Part shown: positions 16,347-25,094 of the stretch, piece after piece
Numbering within the stretch: position 1 is the stretch's first letter
Layout: every line of letters starts with the position of its first letter
Assembly (NCBI GenBank): GCA_028288285.1
Contig: JAQBNZ010000198.1
Coordinates: 1-32,013, forward strand
Reading direction: 5' to 3'
Source: Mucilaginibacter sp.
Lineage (GTDB): Bacteria > Bacteroidota > Bacteroidia > Sphingobacteriales > Sphingobacteriaceae
Length of the DNA stretch: 32,013 nt
Notes under the pieces: generated by a model
Databases searched by the model: none
Told to the model about the DNA's origin: nothing
Seen by the model: the letters and a program-made list of their open reading frames with translations, nothing else
Position numbers and translations under genes: made by a program

Positions 16347-16449
16347 AATATTCTTATTAACGCCTAATAGATATTTGAGTTTAAAATAATTGCTAATTAG
16401 CTGTATTTAAATTAGATTGCACTATAAACTAAATTAAACCTTACTTATT

Positions 16450-17043
16450 ATGATTCCAACAACACCCGTTACCGTAAAGGATGGAGTTGCCAACCCCGCG
16501 CCGCTTGGCCTGTGTGCCTTTGGCATGACCACCGTTTTGTTAAATATTCACAATGCCGGTTTTTTTGAGCTTAATACCATGATACTATCTATGGGCCTTT
16601 TTTATGGTGGCCTGGCACAAATAGTTGCGGGCATTATTGAGGCTGAAAAGAATAACACTTTTGGTTTAACGGCATTTACATCTTATGGATTTTTCTGGTT
16701 ATCATTGGTGGGCCTGCTAGTAATGCCTAAATTGGGTTGGGCGCCAAAACCATCTGAGCTATCAATGTGCTGTTACTTAGGCATATGGGGCTTATTTACA
16801 TTTTGCCTTTTCTTTGGCACCTTAAAATTGAGCCGCGCACTGCAATTTGTATTTGCATCATTAACCATATTATTCTTTTTATTGGCTTGGGGAAATGCTA
16901 CAGGGAACGAAAGCATTAAACACCTTGCAGGGTACGAAGGCATAATCTGCGGATTATCTGCCATTTATACTGGTATAGCAGTTGTGCTTAACGAAGTTTA
17001 CGGCAGAATAGTGATGCCGATAGGAACAGTAGTGAAAAAATAG
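16450..17043 (+). CDS. satP: Acetate uptake transporter, GPR1/FUN34/YaaH (SatP) family
   Basis: A 197-residue inner membrane protein with six hydrophobic segments. The family signature NPAPLGL is at residues 15-21 directly before the first membrane segment, and the second segment contains [16 protein letters not shown], also typical. E. coli SatP takes up acetate and succinate with protons. Its divergent pairing with gpmA would fit growth on acetate and gluconeogenesis, but this is only suggestive. The downstream 234-bp gap holds a pair of palindromic repeats. Confidence 0.92.
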   Translation: MIPTTPVTVKDGVANPAPLGLCAFGMTTVLLNIHNAGFFELNTMILSMGLFYGGLAQIVAGIIEAEKNNTFGLTAFTSYGFFWLSLVGLLVMPKLGWAPKPSELSMCCYLGIWGLFTFCLFFGTLKLSRALQFVFASLTILFFLLAWGNATGNESIKHLAGYEGIICGLSAIYTGIAVVLNEVYGRIVMPIGTVVKK

Positions 17044-17079
17044 TTTCATTAGCTGAGCGACGCGTATAAACACTATTCA

Positions 17080-17197
17080 GTCACTTGGCTCCTGCCGAGT
17101 GACAACTATTATAAGGCCTCCGGCCGCCTCTTAAATACTCTAAGATGCTGCGGCGGGACGCCGTGTAATAACGGTCACTCGGCAGGAGCCGAGCGAC
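17080..17197. repeat. Pair of inverted copies of a 24-bp palindrome
   Basis: Copy 1 (17080-17103) pairs GTCACTTGGC with GCCGAGTGAC around a TCCT loop, with one G-T wobble. Copy 2 (17174-17197) pairs GTCACTCGGC with GCCGAGCGAC around AGGA, with one mismatch. Copy 2 is the near reverse complement of copy 1, so the two bracket a 70-bp GC-rich core with GCCTCCGGCCGCCTC and GCGGCGGGACGCCG. A third, degenerate copy is at 27314-27340. The element fills most of the gap between satP and the SRPBCC gene. A T-run at 17207-17216 after copy 2 could make it act as a terminator for satP. Confidence 0.7.
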
Positions 17198-17277
17198 TAA
17201 ACACTCTCTTTTTTTTCGTTCATTGCCGTTAGTCGGGTTGAGTTTAAACCCTCAAAAATTTCTGCTAAATTGCGCCC

Positions 17278-17661
17278 GTGAAAGATCTTAAAAAATATTA
17301 CCTGATACCGGCCACTCCGGATGAGATATACATGGCCCTTACCAACCCTATAACTTTAGAATTGTGGACAGGCGAAACCGCAGTAATGTCTACTGAACCC
17401 GACTCTGAATTTTCTTTATGGGAAGGTAGCATAGTGGGTAAGAACATTGAATTTGAGGCTGGAAAGAAGATTGTACAGCAATGGTATTTTGACGGGCAGT
17501 CTGAAGATTCAATTGTAACTATTAAGCTTCATCCTGATAAGCAAGGTACATCTGTTGAGTTAAGACATACCAATATCCCCGATGCCGACTTTAATGATAT
17601 TGCCGAAGGCTGGAGCGATAGCTACTTTGGCAATCTTGCTGATTTCTTTTCTGAAGGATAA
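17278..17661 (+). CDS. SRPBCC (AHSA1-like) domain protein
   Basis: A 127-residue single-domain protein of the START/Bet v1-like fold. Segments typical of the AHSA1 group are ATPDEIYMALTNP near the N terminus, LWTGETA, FSLWEGSIVGKNIEFEAGKKIVQQW in the middle (residues about 47-71), and the C-terminal AEGWSDSYFGNLADFF helix. The start is GTG at 17278; no ATG in frame lies nearby that would keep the first strand. Such proteins bind hydrophobic ligands or act as small stress-linked factors; the ligand is unknown. It ends 60 bp before a strong bidirectional terminator shared with ompA. Confidence 0.82.
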   Translation: MKDLKKYYLIPATPDEIYMALTNPITLELWTGETAVMSTEPDSEFSLWEGSIVGKNIEFEAGKKIVQQWYFDGQSEDSIVTIKLHPDKQGTSVELRHTNIPDADFNDIAEGWSDSYFGNLADFFSEG

Positions 17662-17717
17662 CGAGAAGAATCAAGAGGTAAGAATCAAGAAACGAGAAAT
17701 AGAAATTTATTATAAAC

Positions 17718-17754
17718 AAAAGCAGCCGCCCCAATTTGGAGCGGCTGCTTTTAT
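17718..17754. terminator. Bidirectional rho-independent terminator
   Basis: AAAGCAGCCGC pairs with GCGGCTGCTTT around CCCAATTTGGA, and the inner CCAA/TTGG extends the stem. TTTTATTT follows on the plus strand and, read from the other side, TTTTGTTTAT follows on the minus strand. It therefore can end both the SRPBCC transcript and the convergent OmpA-like transcript (stop at 17779). Confidence 0.85.
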
Positions 17755-17778
17755 TTATGCAATTATGTTATGCAGGGT

Positions 17779-19143
17779 TTAGAATAAAGTAAACTCTACA
17801 CGACGGTTTGCCTGACGGCCTTTTGCAGTTTTGTTTGATGCAATAGGCTGTGTTTCGCCATAACCGGTAGCTTCTATTCTTGAAGCATTGGCACCCTGGC
17901 TAACCAGGTAAGATCTAATTGATTCTGCACGGTCTTTAGACAGACGCATGTTAGCGTCATTAGAGCCTACATTATCAGTATGGCCGGCTAATTTTAAGCT
18001 GAAGTCTTTCTCAGTTAATAACCTTGCCACCCTGTTTAAGCTTGGGTATGATTTAGCACGTATAGTAGCTTTGCCAAAATCAAACTCAAGGTTTTTGATA
18101 GCATCTCTAACAATTTTCCTATCAGCTTCGGTAACAATTACCGTTGGTTTACTTACAACTAACGGACAGCCTGAACCATCAACTTTAGTACCTGCCGGTG
18201 TATTAGGGCATTTATCAAAGAAATCAGGAACACCATCACCATCGCTATCTGCGGTAAATTTGGCAAGGTTAGCGTTAGTAGCATCTAAATCAGCTTTAAG
18301 TTTATCATTAGCTGCTTTTTGAGCATCTATTTGTGCTTGTAGCTGATTTTTGGTGTTCATGTTCTCCCACAAGTATTCGGTACGCATTGAAGCAACCGGA
18401 TTATGTGAAGCTAACTGAGGTTTTGATTTTGGCCCCAGGGCAAATTCTAAACCTATATGCGCATATGAGAACCTGTCGTTAGTAGATCCAGCTTTGTATC
18501 CGTCAAAATTGTCAGAACCAATAAAATTAACCTGGTAACCTAAATCCAGATTCACACCAGAAGCTACATTAAACTTCAATCCTAAGCCTACCGGTACAAA
18601 GTACTCCTTTACCATGTTGCCGTTATTGGTAGCTACCGGGCTTGAACCTTTGGCATTTATAACTGTTTTATAACCCATTAATCCCCATCCTGCGGTAAGA
18701 TATGGTTGTATAGCACCTTTTTGATGACGCCAGTTTATGTTAGCAAGTGTAATATTAGCGCTAAGGCTTGCAGCATAATTTAGTTTTGTTTCATAATCAT
18801 TATAAAAACTTGTTTGTCCGGCATCACCGCTCACTTTTCCTGCCAGGAAATCGGCCTGTATACCAAATGATGGTAAAATTTGTTTTTTGATATAACCACC
18901 ATAACCCAGTTGCGCTGTAGGATGAATATAATCTTGTGTCCTGTTTGAGCCAAAAATTGTAAAAGGTGTTAACAAACCACCATTAACACCAATTGACCAG
19001 GTGCGGAATGAGCTGCTATTAGAAAATGGTTTTACATAGTCTTTAGTTGACGAGGTATCTGCCATGGGCGTTTGGGCAAATAATTTACTGCCAACCATTA
19101 GCCCGGTTAGCAGAATTGTAGCTTTTTTAAAATTTGGTTTCAT
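17779..19143 (-). CDS. OmpA-family outer membrane protein with beta-barrel, calcium-binding linker and peptidoglycan-binding domain
   Basis: A 454-residue protein. A signal peptide (cut near residue 23, KLFAQ) is followed by a predicted eight-strand-like beta-barrel (about 45-237), an Ala/Lys-rich coiled coil (about 262-296), a thrombospondin type 3-like repeat DSDGDGVPDFFDKCPNTPAG (299-318) that should bind calcium, and a C-terminal OmpA domain (about 340-454). Peptidoglycan-binding residues Asp390 (GHTDN) and Arg405 are present, with the RIEATGYGE and NRRVEF segments. It links the outer membrane to the cell wall. The 248-bp upstream gap (19144-19391) is very AT-rich; a possible promoter reads, on the minus strand, TTGACA (19198-19193) and TACATATAG (19173-19165). 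I see no gene in that gap. Confidence 0.93.
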   Translation of the reverse strand: MKPNFKKATILLTGLMVGSKLFAQTPMADTSSTKDYVKPFSNSSSFRTWSIGVNGGLLTPFTIFGSNRTQDYIHPTAQLGYGGYIKKQILPSFGIQADFLAGKVSGDAGQTSFYNDYETKLNYAASLSANITLANINWRHQKGAIQPYLTAGWGLMGYKTVINAKGSSPVATNNGNMVKEYFVPVGLGLKFNVASGVNLDLGYQVNFIGSDNFDGYKAGSTNDRFSYAHIGLEFALGPKSKPQLASHNPVASMRTEYLWENMNTKNQLQAQIDAQKAANDKLKADLDATNANLAKFTADSDGDGVPDFFDKCPNTPAGTKVDGSGCPLVVSKPTVIVTEADRKIVRDAIKNLEFDFGKATIRAKSYPSLNRVARLLTEKDFSLKLAGHTDNVGSNDANMRLSKDRAESIRSYLVSQGANASRIEATGYGETQPIASNKTAKGRQANRRVEFTLF

Positions 19144-19391
19144 ATTGTGAATTTTAATGTACTTCTATATGTACAGTTGTACTCACCTCACTTGTCAACA
19201 TTAGTGCCAGTTAAACCAAATTGTAATTTTTTTAATATTAAGGTGATTTTTTGATTGAATATTAATTTAAAAGAAATTTAATATTTACAATATTAAATTA
19301 ATATAAATAATGGTACCAAATAGAGAAATTTGGATATAATAAGAACATCTAAAAACATAATAAATGCCTTTAAAAACATACATATTATTAA

Positions 19392-20231
19392 TTATGCCAT
19401 AACTGTAACCATATTAAATATGCCAGCGGCCAAATAATTATCACCTTGTATAATTGAATTTTCTATTGCGGTAGAAGGAGATATTGCTTTGGTGAAAAGT
19501 TTCCAGGCTATATCCGGGCGGATAGTAATATGGACAGCAGGCTTTGATACGGAAACATCATCTTTAAATCCCCATACACTATCGCTTTTTTTCAATATCC
19601 AGGTGCCGCCTGCCTCTCCACTTATTGTAAAGCTGATAATTGTTCCTGTTTGTGCCGGGATATTCGTGTAGGCATGGGGCAGCGCACACATAAAAGTTGC
19701 AATGCAGGGGTAAAATAACTGCGTGGTCATTAAGGCCGGTTTGTTTACCGCTTCGCGTATTTGTTGCTGATGGTGCCACTTTTCGGTATACTCCCTTGCA
19801 ATATGGAACCAATTTAATGATTGCTCCTCTCCTGCCCACGCAACTGAGTGTTTTGCAGGCTTAAAGGGATCAAGCGTATGCAAATATTCTATATATTGAG
19901 GACCGGTAGCTTTTAGCTGTTGTATCAATAACTGAGGGCTCATCCGTTTCATGGCATTTACCCAAACCGCATTTAGCTCATTTAAATAATTAACCAAATC
20001 CTGGTAGCTGTTTATTTGAGGAAGCTGCTGGTTGTTTTCATAATTATGTAGCAAGGCAATATCACGCACATTACCATCAAGCAAGTGCGCGGCAATGTCC
20101 TTTACTTTCCATAATTTAGCAAGAGTGGGTTTGTTCCAATCATCCGGAGATAATGAAGTAAGCAGCTCAACCAATAACTCATCTAACACCTTAAATAAGT
20201 GTAAAGTGGGTATCGGGATGAGCTGCTCCAT
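19392..20231 (-). CDS. DinB-superfamily protein of the maleylpyruvate isomerase N-terminal (MDMPI-like) group
   Basis: A 279-residue protein. The four-helix metal-binding domain occupies about residues 1-165: WKVKDIAAHLLDGNVRD supplies His49, and EYTEKWHHQQQIRE supplies Glu150 and His154. A smaller C-terminal domain (about 190-279) resembles the sterol-carrier-like lid of this family. Family members use low-molecular-weight thiols (mycothiol or relatives) in isomerase or transferase reactions. The gene starts 6 bp after metZ, in an OsmC-metZ-MDMPI operon, so a thiol-linked role is plausible. Bacteroidota do not make mycothiol as far as I know, so bacillithiol would be the candidate partner; this is inference. 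Confidence 0.75.
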   Translation of the reverse strand: MEQLIPIPTLHLFKVLDELLVELLTSLSPDDWNKPTLAKLWKVKDIAAHLLDGNVRDIALLHNYENNQQLPQINSYQDLVNYLNELNAVWVNAMKRMSPQLLIQQLKATGPQYIEYLHTLDPFKPAKHSVAWAGEEQSLNWFHIAREYTEKWHHQQQIREAVNKPALMTTQLFYPCIATFMCALPHAYTNIPAQTGTIISFTISGEAGGTWILKKSDSVWGFKDDVSVSKPAVHITIRPDIAWKLFTKAISPSTAIENSIIQGDNYLAAGIFNMVTVMA

Positions 20232-20237
20232 TATAAT

Positions 20238-21419
20238 TTATCCGCGGCTTTTTTCTAAAGCTTGCTCAATATCACGCAAAACATCATCTGCATATTCCAA
20301 CCCTGCCGATACACGGATCAGCCCGGGTGTAATACCTACTGCTGCCCGTTCGTCATCACTTAATTTTGAGTGAGTAGTGCTTGCCGGGTGTGATGCAATG
20401 CTGCGCGAATCGCCCAGATTGGCTGTTACCGAAAGCAATTCAAGCGAATTTAAAAACTTACGACCTGCCTCAACCCCGCCTTTTATTTCAAAACATAAAA
20501 CACCACCACCTAACTTCATTTGTTTTTTAGCAATAGCATATTGCGGGTGGCTTGCCAGGAACGGATATTTTACCCATGATACATTTGGGTTGCTTTGTAA
20601 AGCCGTAGCTATTTTAAGTGCGTTTTCGCAATGTCTTTGCAAACGAACGTCAAGGGTCTCCAGGCTTTTGCTTAATACCCAGGCGTTAAAAGGTGACATA
20701 GCAGGGCCTGTATTTCGGCAGAACAAATATATTTCATTGATAAGATCCTTACGGCCTACAATTACACCACCCAATACCCTGCCTTGTCCGTCAATCCATT
20801 TGGTAGCCGAGTGAATAATAACATCGGCACCGTACTCAACCGGCTTTTGCAATAAAGGTGTAGCAAAGCAATTATCTACATTAAAAATAAGGTTATGCTT
20901 TTTAGCAAATTTACCCGCATGCTCCAGGTCAATCACTTCTAACTGTGGGTTGGTTGGCGTTTCCAAAAACAGCATTTTGGTGTTTGGTTGTACAGCCGCT
21001 TCCCAGGCATCTTTATCGTTGGCAGGTATTAACGTGCAGGTAATGCCATACCTTGGCAAATATTTATTTACAATAGTATAGGTACTGCCAAAAACCGAAC
21101 TGCAGCATAATAAATGATCGCCACTTTTCATTAGTGCCATAAATGATGAAAATACAGCGCTCATACCTGTTGAAGTTGCAAAACCATCTTCGACATCTTC
21201 AAGTGCGCACATTTTAGCTACAAATTCATCAACATTAGGGTTACTAAAACGGCTGTAAATGTTGTTGTCATTCTCATCAGCAAATGCGGCGCGCATGGTT
21301 TCGGCCTCATCAAAAGTAAAGCTGCTGGTTAAATATAGAGGTGTAGAGTGTTCGCTTTGACCGGTTTTAGTGGTTTGTATACGTATAGCTTTTGTTATCG
21401 GATGTAGTTCTTGAGACAT
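20238..21419 (-). CDS. metZ: O-succinylhomoserine sulfhydrylase / cystathionine gamma-synthase family PLP enzyme
   Basis: A 393-residue enzyme of the Cys/Met metabolism PLP family that replaces the acyl group of an activated homoserine by a sulfur donor to make homocysteine or cystathionine. The PLP lysine is Lys207 in HSATKWIDGQGRVLGG, a form typical of O-succinylhomoserine sulfhydrylases. YSRFSNPN, ATSTGMSAV and the ASHPASTTH segment near the C terminus are also present. I chose ATG 21419 (MSQELHPITK); the frame runs on upstream to 21476, but that part overlaps the OsmC gene and does not resemble the family. The OsmC gene precedes it by 26 bp and the MDMPI-like gene follows after 6 bp. O-acetylhomoserine as the substrate cannot be excluded. 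Confidence 0.9.
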   Translation of the reverse strand: MSQELHPITKAIRIQTTKTGQSEHSTPLYLTSSFTFDEAETMRAAFADENDNNIYSRFSNPNVDEFVAKMCALEDVEDGFATSTGMSAVFSSFMALMKSGDHLLCCSSVFGSTYTIVNKYLPRYGITCTLIPANDKDAWEAAVQPNTKMLFLETPTNPQLEVIDLEHAGKFAKKHNLIFNVDNCFATPLLQKPVEYGADVIIHSATKWIDGQGRVLGGVIVGRKDLINEIYLFCRNTGPAMSPFNAWVLSKSLETLDVRLQRHCENALKIATALQSNPNVSWVKYPFLASHPQYAIAKKQMKLGGGVLCFEIKGGVEAGRKFLNSLELLSVTANLGDSRSIASHPASTTHSKLSDDERAAVGITPGLIRVSAGLEYADDVLRDIEQALEKSRG

Positions 21420-21445
21420 GATATAATGTAGTATGAAGTAAAAAA

Positions 21446-21874
21446 TTATGCTGCGGGGTGAATAATCACCTTCCATTTAATATCGGCATTGGCCTTGTAC
21501 AAGGTTGCAGCTACCGAACAATATTTATTAAGAGAGAGTTCAACGGCTTTATTGGCTTTATCTTCGTCAATAGTGCCATACAGATGAAATTCAAGGCTTA
21601 TTTGTTGCCATAATGATGGCTCTTTCCCTGCTTCGCGCTCGCCGCTAATTACCATTTTATAATCAACAACATCTTGTCGTTGTTTTTTCAGTATGGCAAT
21701 AACATCAATGGCAGAGCAACCGCCCAAACCCATTAAAAGCATTTGCATTGGGCGCACACCAAAATTCTGGCCGCCACTTTCGGGGCTGCTATCCATTCTT
21801 ACGGTGTGTCCGTTTTCATCGCTGGCCTCAAAGCCATAGTCGCCGCTTACGCGTGATAGTTTTATTGTAGGCAT
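21446..21874 (-). CDS. OsmC-family protein (peroxidase-like)
   Basis: A 142-residue protein with the two cysteines of OsmC/Ohr-type thiol peroxidases: Cys53 in MGLGGCSAIDV and Cys119 in NKYCSVAATL. Gln44 and the RPMQMLLMGL helix precede the first cysteine as is usual in this family. Members reduce organic hydroperoxides with help from lipoyl or other thiols. It is the first gene of the minus-strand operon with metZ, an unusual pairing for a peroxidase that suggests a role around sulfur or activated thiols. It opens at ATG 21874, after a 201-bp gap shared with the divergent small secreted protein. A second OsmC protein is encoded at 25526-25933. Confidence 0.88.
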   Translation of the reverse strand: MPTIKLSRVSGDYGFEASDENGHTVRMDSSPESGGQNFGVRPMQMLLMGLGGCSAIDVIAILKKQRQDVVDYKMVISGEREAGKEPSLWQQISLEFHLYGTIDEDKANKAVELSLNKYCSVAATLYKANADIKWKVIIHPAA

Positions 21875-22075
21875 TATGTGTTGTAATAATTTGCTAAGTT
21901 ATGTTTTTGAGGTAAATATTAATACGAATAAGGCTCATTGATGTAAATGATTATACAGGGTTGACATTATTTAGGTAATATTCTTGTTGGTTTAATGAGT
22001 TGATGTAATTTTCTTCAAAAAAATTGGTTAGACTAATCTTTATATAATTAATATCGAAGGTTAAATAATTCTGTT

Positions 22076-22552
22076 ATGAAAAATACATTGCTGTTTGCTA
22101 TTCTCTTTATATCTGCTACTACCTGCTTTGGCCAAAGTAAGTTAATATCATATGATGATTTAGGTTACCTTTTGCGTAACAATATTAATAAAGCCGATAC
22201 CTTTTTTGAAGCTAAAGGATATTCATTGATAGAAAAGAACATCAATAAAAAAAACCGCAAGTACAGTTTAAAATTAGAGGACGGTACTTACGCTAATTTT
22301 AATTTGCGTAATGATGGCAGGCGTATGTATGTTGAAATTGAGACCAATGCGCCTGAGCAATATAATTTGATATACAATTCAATATCGCAATACGTTAACA
22401 AGGAAACCAGCACTGCCGAAGTGCAAACCTTTGATGTGAAAGACCTTGGCAGTATTTACATAATGGTTAATGACACTACACCTTATAATCCATTAAGGCG
22501 AACCTACACAATGCAGGTAGTATCAGACAAAAGCATTACGGCATATAATTAA
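22076..22552 (+). CDS. Secreted protein of unknown function
   Basis: A 158-residue protein with a clear signal peptide (residues 1 to about 19, ending CFGQS). The mature part alternates short polar and hydrophobic stretches with many Asn, Lys and Tyr, consistent with a small beta-rich periplasmic domain. I do not recognise a family. A paired pattern (KYSLKLEDGTYANFNLRN and RTYTMQVV) suggests antiparallel strands. The gene is monocistronic: divergent OsmC upstream, and its stop overlaps the convergent DUF3052 gene by 4 bp. Its codon use looks like that of its neighbours. Confidence 0.75.
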   Translation: MKNTLLFAILFISATTCFGQSKLISYDDLGYLLRNNINKADTFFEAKGYSLIEKNINKKNRKYSLKLEDGTYANFNLRNDGRRMYVEIETNAPEQYNLIYNSISQYVNKETSTAEVQTFDVKDLGSIYIMVNDTTPYNPLRRTYTMQVVSDKSITAYN

Positions 22553-22971
22553 ACCGGCTTACGGTCTTTTAAACGTATTACCAGCTTTAAGCCCGACCAT
22601 GTTTCATCTACAGCGCAAACCTTTACATCAACTAATCCCGTTTCCAGAGCAAGGTCCCTTATTTTATCCTCTGTAACATCTGTTACTATTTTTGATGCTT
22701 TTTTTGGCCACGATATCCATATAATGCCATTTTGTGTTATTTGCTCTTTTATATCCGGCAAAATTTTAGATAGCTCATCATAACTTTTTGTAAAAAAGTG
22801 AATTAGGTTTAATTTGTTGCCGGGCTGGTCAACAAGACACACATCAGTTGGCAAATCAGTAAATAAGCTTAAATAATATTCAGGTGCATTTATCAGCCTG
22901 ATATTAAAGCCTGATTTTATTCCCAGCTTTTTAGCGAGTGGCGTTCCCGAATAGCCTGATGGGGTTATCAT
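22549..22971 (-). CDS. DUF3052-family protein
   Basis: A 140-residue soluble protein that I recognise as DUF3052, a family of unknown function. It opens with the typical SGYSGTPLAKKLGIKSGFN segment, has a central IHFFTKSYDELSKILP stretch and NGIIWISWPKK, and ends in DETWSGLKLVIRLKDRK. The region with WISWPKK resembles a degenerate Rossmann-like fold, but no cofactor motif is evident. It follows the DinB gene by 3 bp on the same strand, so the two are co-transcribed and perhaps act together. Confidence 0.85.
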   Translation of the reverse strand: MITPSGYSGTPLAKKLGIKSGFNIRLINAPEYYLSLFTDLPTDVCLVDQPGNKLNLIHFFTKSYDELSKILPDIKEQITQNGIIWISWPKKASKIVTDVTEDKIRDLALETGLVDVKVCAVDETWSGLKLVIRLKDRKPV

Positions 22972-22974
22972 GAT

Positions 22975-23409
22975 CTATTTCAATTGATTTAAATGATGCT
23001 GCATATGTGCTAAATAATCATTCGCTATAAATTCCACAGTATAAAATGTTACCCCTTCACGGCTGGTATCACAAGTTGCGTTTATCCGGTCATCAGGGTA
23101 ATTGGTTAATACGCGTGCTATTTGACGGTTAACCAGTTTCCAAAACTGCAGCAATTCGACAACGTCGGCGTCCTTATAATGCTGTGCCTTTACCCACTCA
23201 TTCTGGTAATATATCAGCTTAAAGCCATCCTCATAAGTACAGCGTACAAAACGCTGTAAGTTTATATGAGCGCTATCTATCAGGTGGCCAATAATTTCCT
23301 TGTTGCTCCACTTACTAGTTTTAGGAATTTTATCCCAGTTAATATTGGGCAATGTATTATTCAGAAAGGTATCTACCTCATTATTTATTTGTAGTGCTAT
23401 ATCAATCAT
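22975..23409 (-). CDS. DinB-family putative metal-dependent protein
   Basis: A 144-residue four-helix-bundle protein. The expected metal ligands are His42 (EIIGHLIDSAH), His135 and His139 (AHMQHHLNQLK at the C terminus). I chose ATG 23409 (MIDIALQINNEV); a longer frame starts at 23469 but its extra 20 residues do not look like the family. Relatives include the YfiT/BstA group of thiol S-transferases and other proteins of unknown activity. It is the first gene of a DinB-DUF3052 pair, divergent from the SpmA-SpmB fusion gene with 91 bp between the start codons. Confidence 0.82.
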   Translation of the reverse strand: MIDIALQINNEVDTFLNNTLPNINWDKIPKTSKWSNKEIIGHLIDSAHINLQRFVRCTYEDGFKLIYYQNEWVKAQHYKDADVVELLQFWKLVNRQIARVLTNYPDDRINATCDTSREGVTFYTVEFIANDYLAHMQHHLNQLK

Positions 23410-23500
23410 TTTAGGGCTATTAGTTATGCAATTGAATATAAAAAATCTTAATTGATGTAAATTATTCAAAAAAAATTAACTTCAAGGCTTTAAACTTGCT

Positions 23501-24739
23501 ATGGCCCTTAACTATATCTGGATTGCGTTTTTCTTGATAGCATTTGTAATTGCACTTGTTAAACTTGTTTTTTTAGGGGATGTAGATGCTTTTAAGCTGT
23601 TGGTTGATGGGATGTTTGATTCATCAAAATCATCTGTAATGGATATTGCGCTGCCATTGGCCGGTAATATGGTTTTATGGCTGGGGATATTAAACATTGG
23701 TGAAAGGGCCGGCGCTATGAATTTCTTATCGCGCATTGTTGGCCCGTTCTTAAGCCGGTTATTTCCGGAGGTTCCAAAAAATCATCCAGCAACAGGGCAA
23801 ATGATGATGAATTTCTCGGCCAATCTGTTAGGTTTGGATAACGCGGCCACTCCTCTTGGTTTAAAAGCTATGGGTAGCTTGCAGGAGCTTAACCCTAATA
23901 AGGAAACTGCCTCAAACGCGCAGATCATGTTTCTGGTGCTGCATACCTCCGGCCTGCAGCTGTTACCAGTAACCATTATTGCACAACGGTTTATATTACA
24001 TGCCAAAGATCCGGCAGATGTTTTAATTCCATGCATTATAGCAACCTACGTGGCAACCGTTGTAGGGATGATAGCAGTAGCTATTAAACAAAAAATAAAC
24101 CTGTTTGATAGGGTTATAGTAAGCTGGTTAGGTGGTTTAACCGCTTTTATAGCTTTCCTGATATGGTATTTCACAGCTTATTTAGATAAGGAGCAAATAT
24201 CAGTAGTATCAAAGGTTGCCAGTAACTTATTGCTGTTTGCCATACCAACTATATTTATATTGGGCGCAATACGCAAAAAAGTAAATGTGTTTGAGAGCTT
24301 TATTGATGGGGCCAAAGCCGGTTTTGAAGTATCGGTAAAAATAATACCTTATTTAGTTGCCATGCTGGTTGCTATAAGTGTTTTTCGTAACTGCGGCGCA
24401 CTTGATTATATAAACAGCGGACTAAAATATGTAGTGACCGCCTTAAATTTAGATACCCGCTTTGTTGATGCCATGCCAGTAGCTTATATGAAACCATTAA
24501 GTGGTTCAGGATCAAAAGCAATGATGATAAGTACTATGCAAACTTTTGGCCCGGATAGTTTTGCCGGCCGCTTGGCATCAGTATTCAATGGTTCTGCAGA
24601 TACAACCTTCTATATTGTTGCGCTTTATTTTGGATCAGTAGGGATTAAAAAATCAAGGTATGCTATACCGGCAGGTTTAATAGCTGATTTTGCTGGCGTA
24701 ATTACTGCAATATTTATTTCATACCTGTTTTTTGGATAA
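23501..24739 (+). CDS. Fused SpmA-SpmB nucleoside-recognition (Gate) membrane protein
   Basis: A 412-residue membrane protein with about ten hydrophobic segments. The N-terminal half matches SpmA, with NFSANLLGLDNAATPLGLKA at 104-123; the C-terminal half matches SpmB, with PLSGSGSKAMM from residue 332, FNGSADTTFYIVALYFGSVG and the IPAGLIADFAG end. In Bacillus the two halves are separate spore maturation proteins needed for spore core dehydration. Here they are one polypeptide in a bacterium with no sign of sporulation, so the function is a transport or gating role still unknown. It is the only gene of its unit; a repeat cluster follows. Confidence 0.9.
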   Translation: MALNYIWIAFFLIAFVIALVKLVFLGDVDAFKLLVDGMFDSSKSSVMDIALPLAGNMVLWLGILNIGERAGAMNFLSRIVGPFLSRLFPEVPKNHPATGQMMMNFSANLLGLDNAATPLGLKAMGSLQELNPNKETASNAQIMFLVLHTSGLQLLPVTIIAQRFILHAKDPADVLIPCIIATYVATVVGMIAVAIKQKINLFDRVIVSWLGGLTAFIAFLIWYFTAYLDKEQISVVSKVASNLLLFAIPTIFILGAIRKKVNVFESFIDGAKAGFEVSVKIIPYLVAMLVAISVFRNCGALDYINSGLKYVVTALNLDTRFVDAMPVAYMKPLSGSGSKAMMISTMQTFGPDSFAGRLASVFNGSADTTFYIVALYFGSVGIKKSRYAIPAGLIADFAGVITAIFISYLFFG

Positions 24740-24742
24740 TTC

Positions 24743-25047
24743 TTAAAGTACTCTTTAATTATTTTAAAGTACTCTTTAATTATTAGGAGCGCGCAGATGC
24801 AAACGCATTAAAAATAAAACACAATACATTGCTATTTGACAGCATTATAAATTGTAATTTTCTTAGTCCCATCGGGACTTTGGTGGGTAGAAACGGCCAA
24901 AGAAGCACGAGGCGTTCCCATAGGAACGCTTGGTGAATTTTAAACAAACATTCTACCAACAAAATGTACCTGACGGCACATCAGAAAAAGAAAAAACACA
25001 CTTGAAAAATTTTCAATACGTTTACCCTGTTAGGAGCGCGCAGATGC
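24743..25047. repeat. Composite repeat cluster: 21-bp tandem duplication plus 18-bp direct repeats around two hairpins
   Basis: Two exact head-to-tail 21-bp copies, TTAAAGTACTCTTTAATTAT plus T, lie at 24743-24763 and 24764-24784. TTAGGAGCGCGCAGATGC occurs at 24783-24800 and again at 25030-25047, bracketing a 229-bp segment. Inside are hairpin AGTCCC/GGGACT (24865-24879) and hairpin GCGTTCC/GGAACGC with loop CATA (24912-24929). TTGGTGGGTAGAA (24880-24892) is mirrored by TTCTACCAAC (24951-24960). No ORF is seen in the 355-bp gap 24740-25094. It resembles a small mobile or recombining palindromic element without its own transposase. Confidence 0.75.
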
Positions 25048-25094
25048 TATGATTTTCACCAAATAATCTATATGTTTATTGCTTTAAAATTTAC

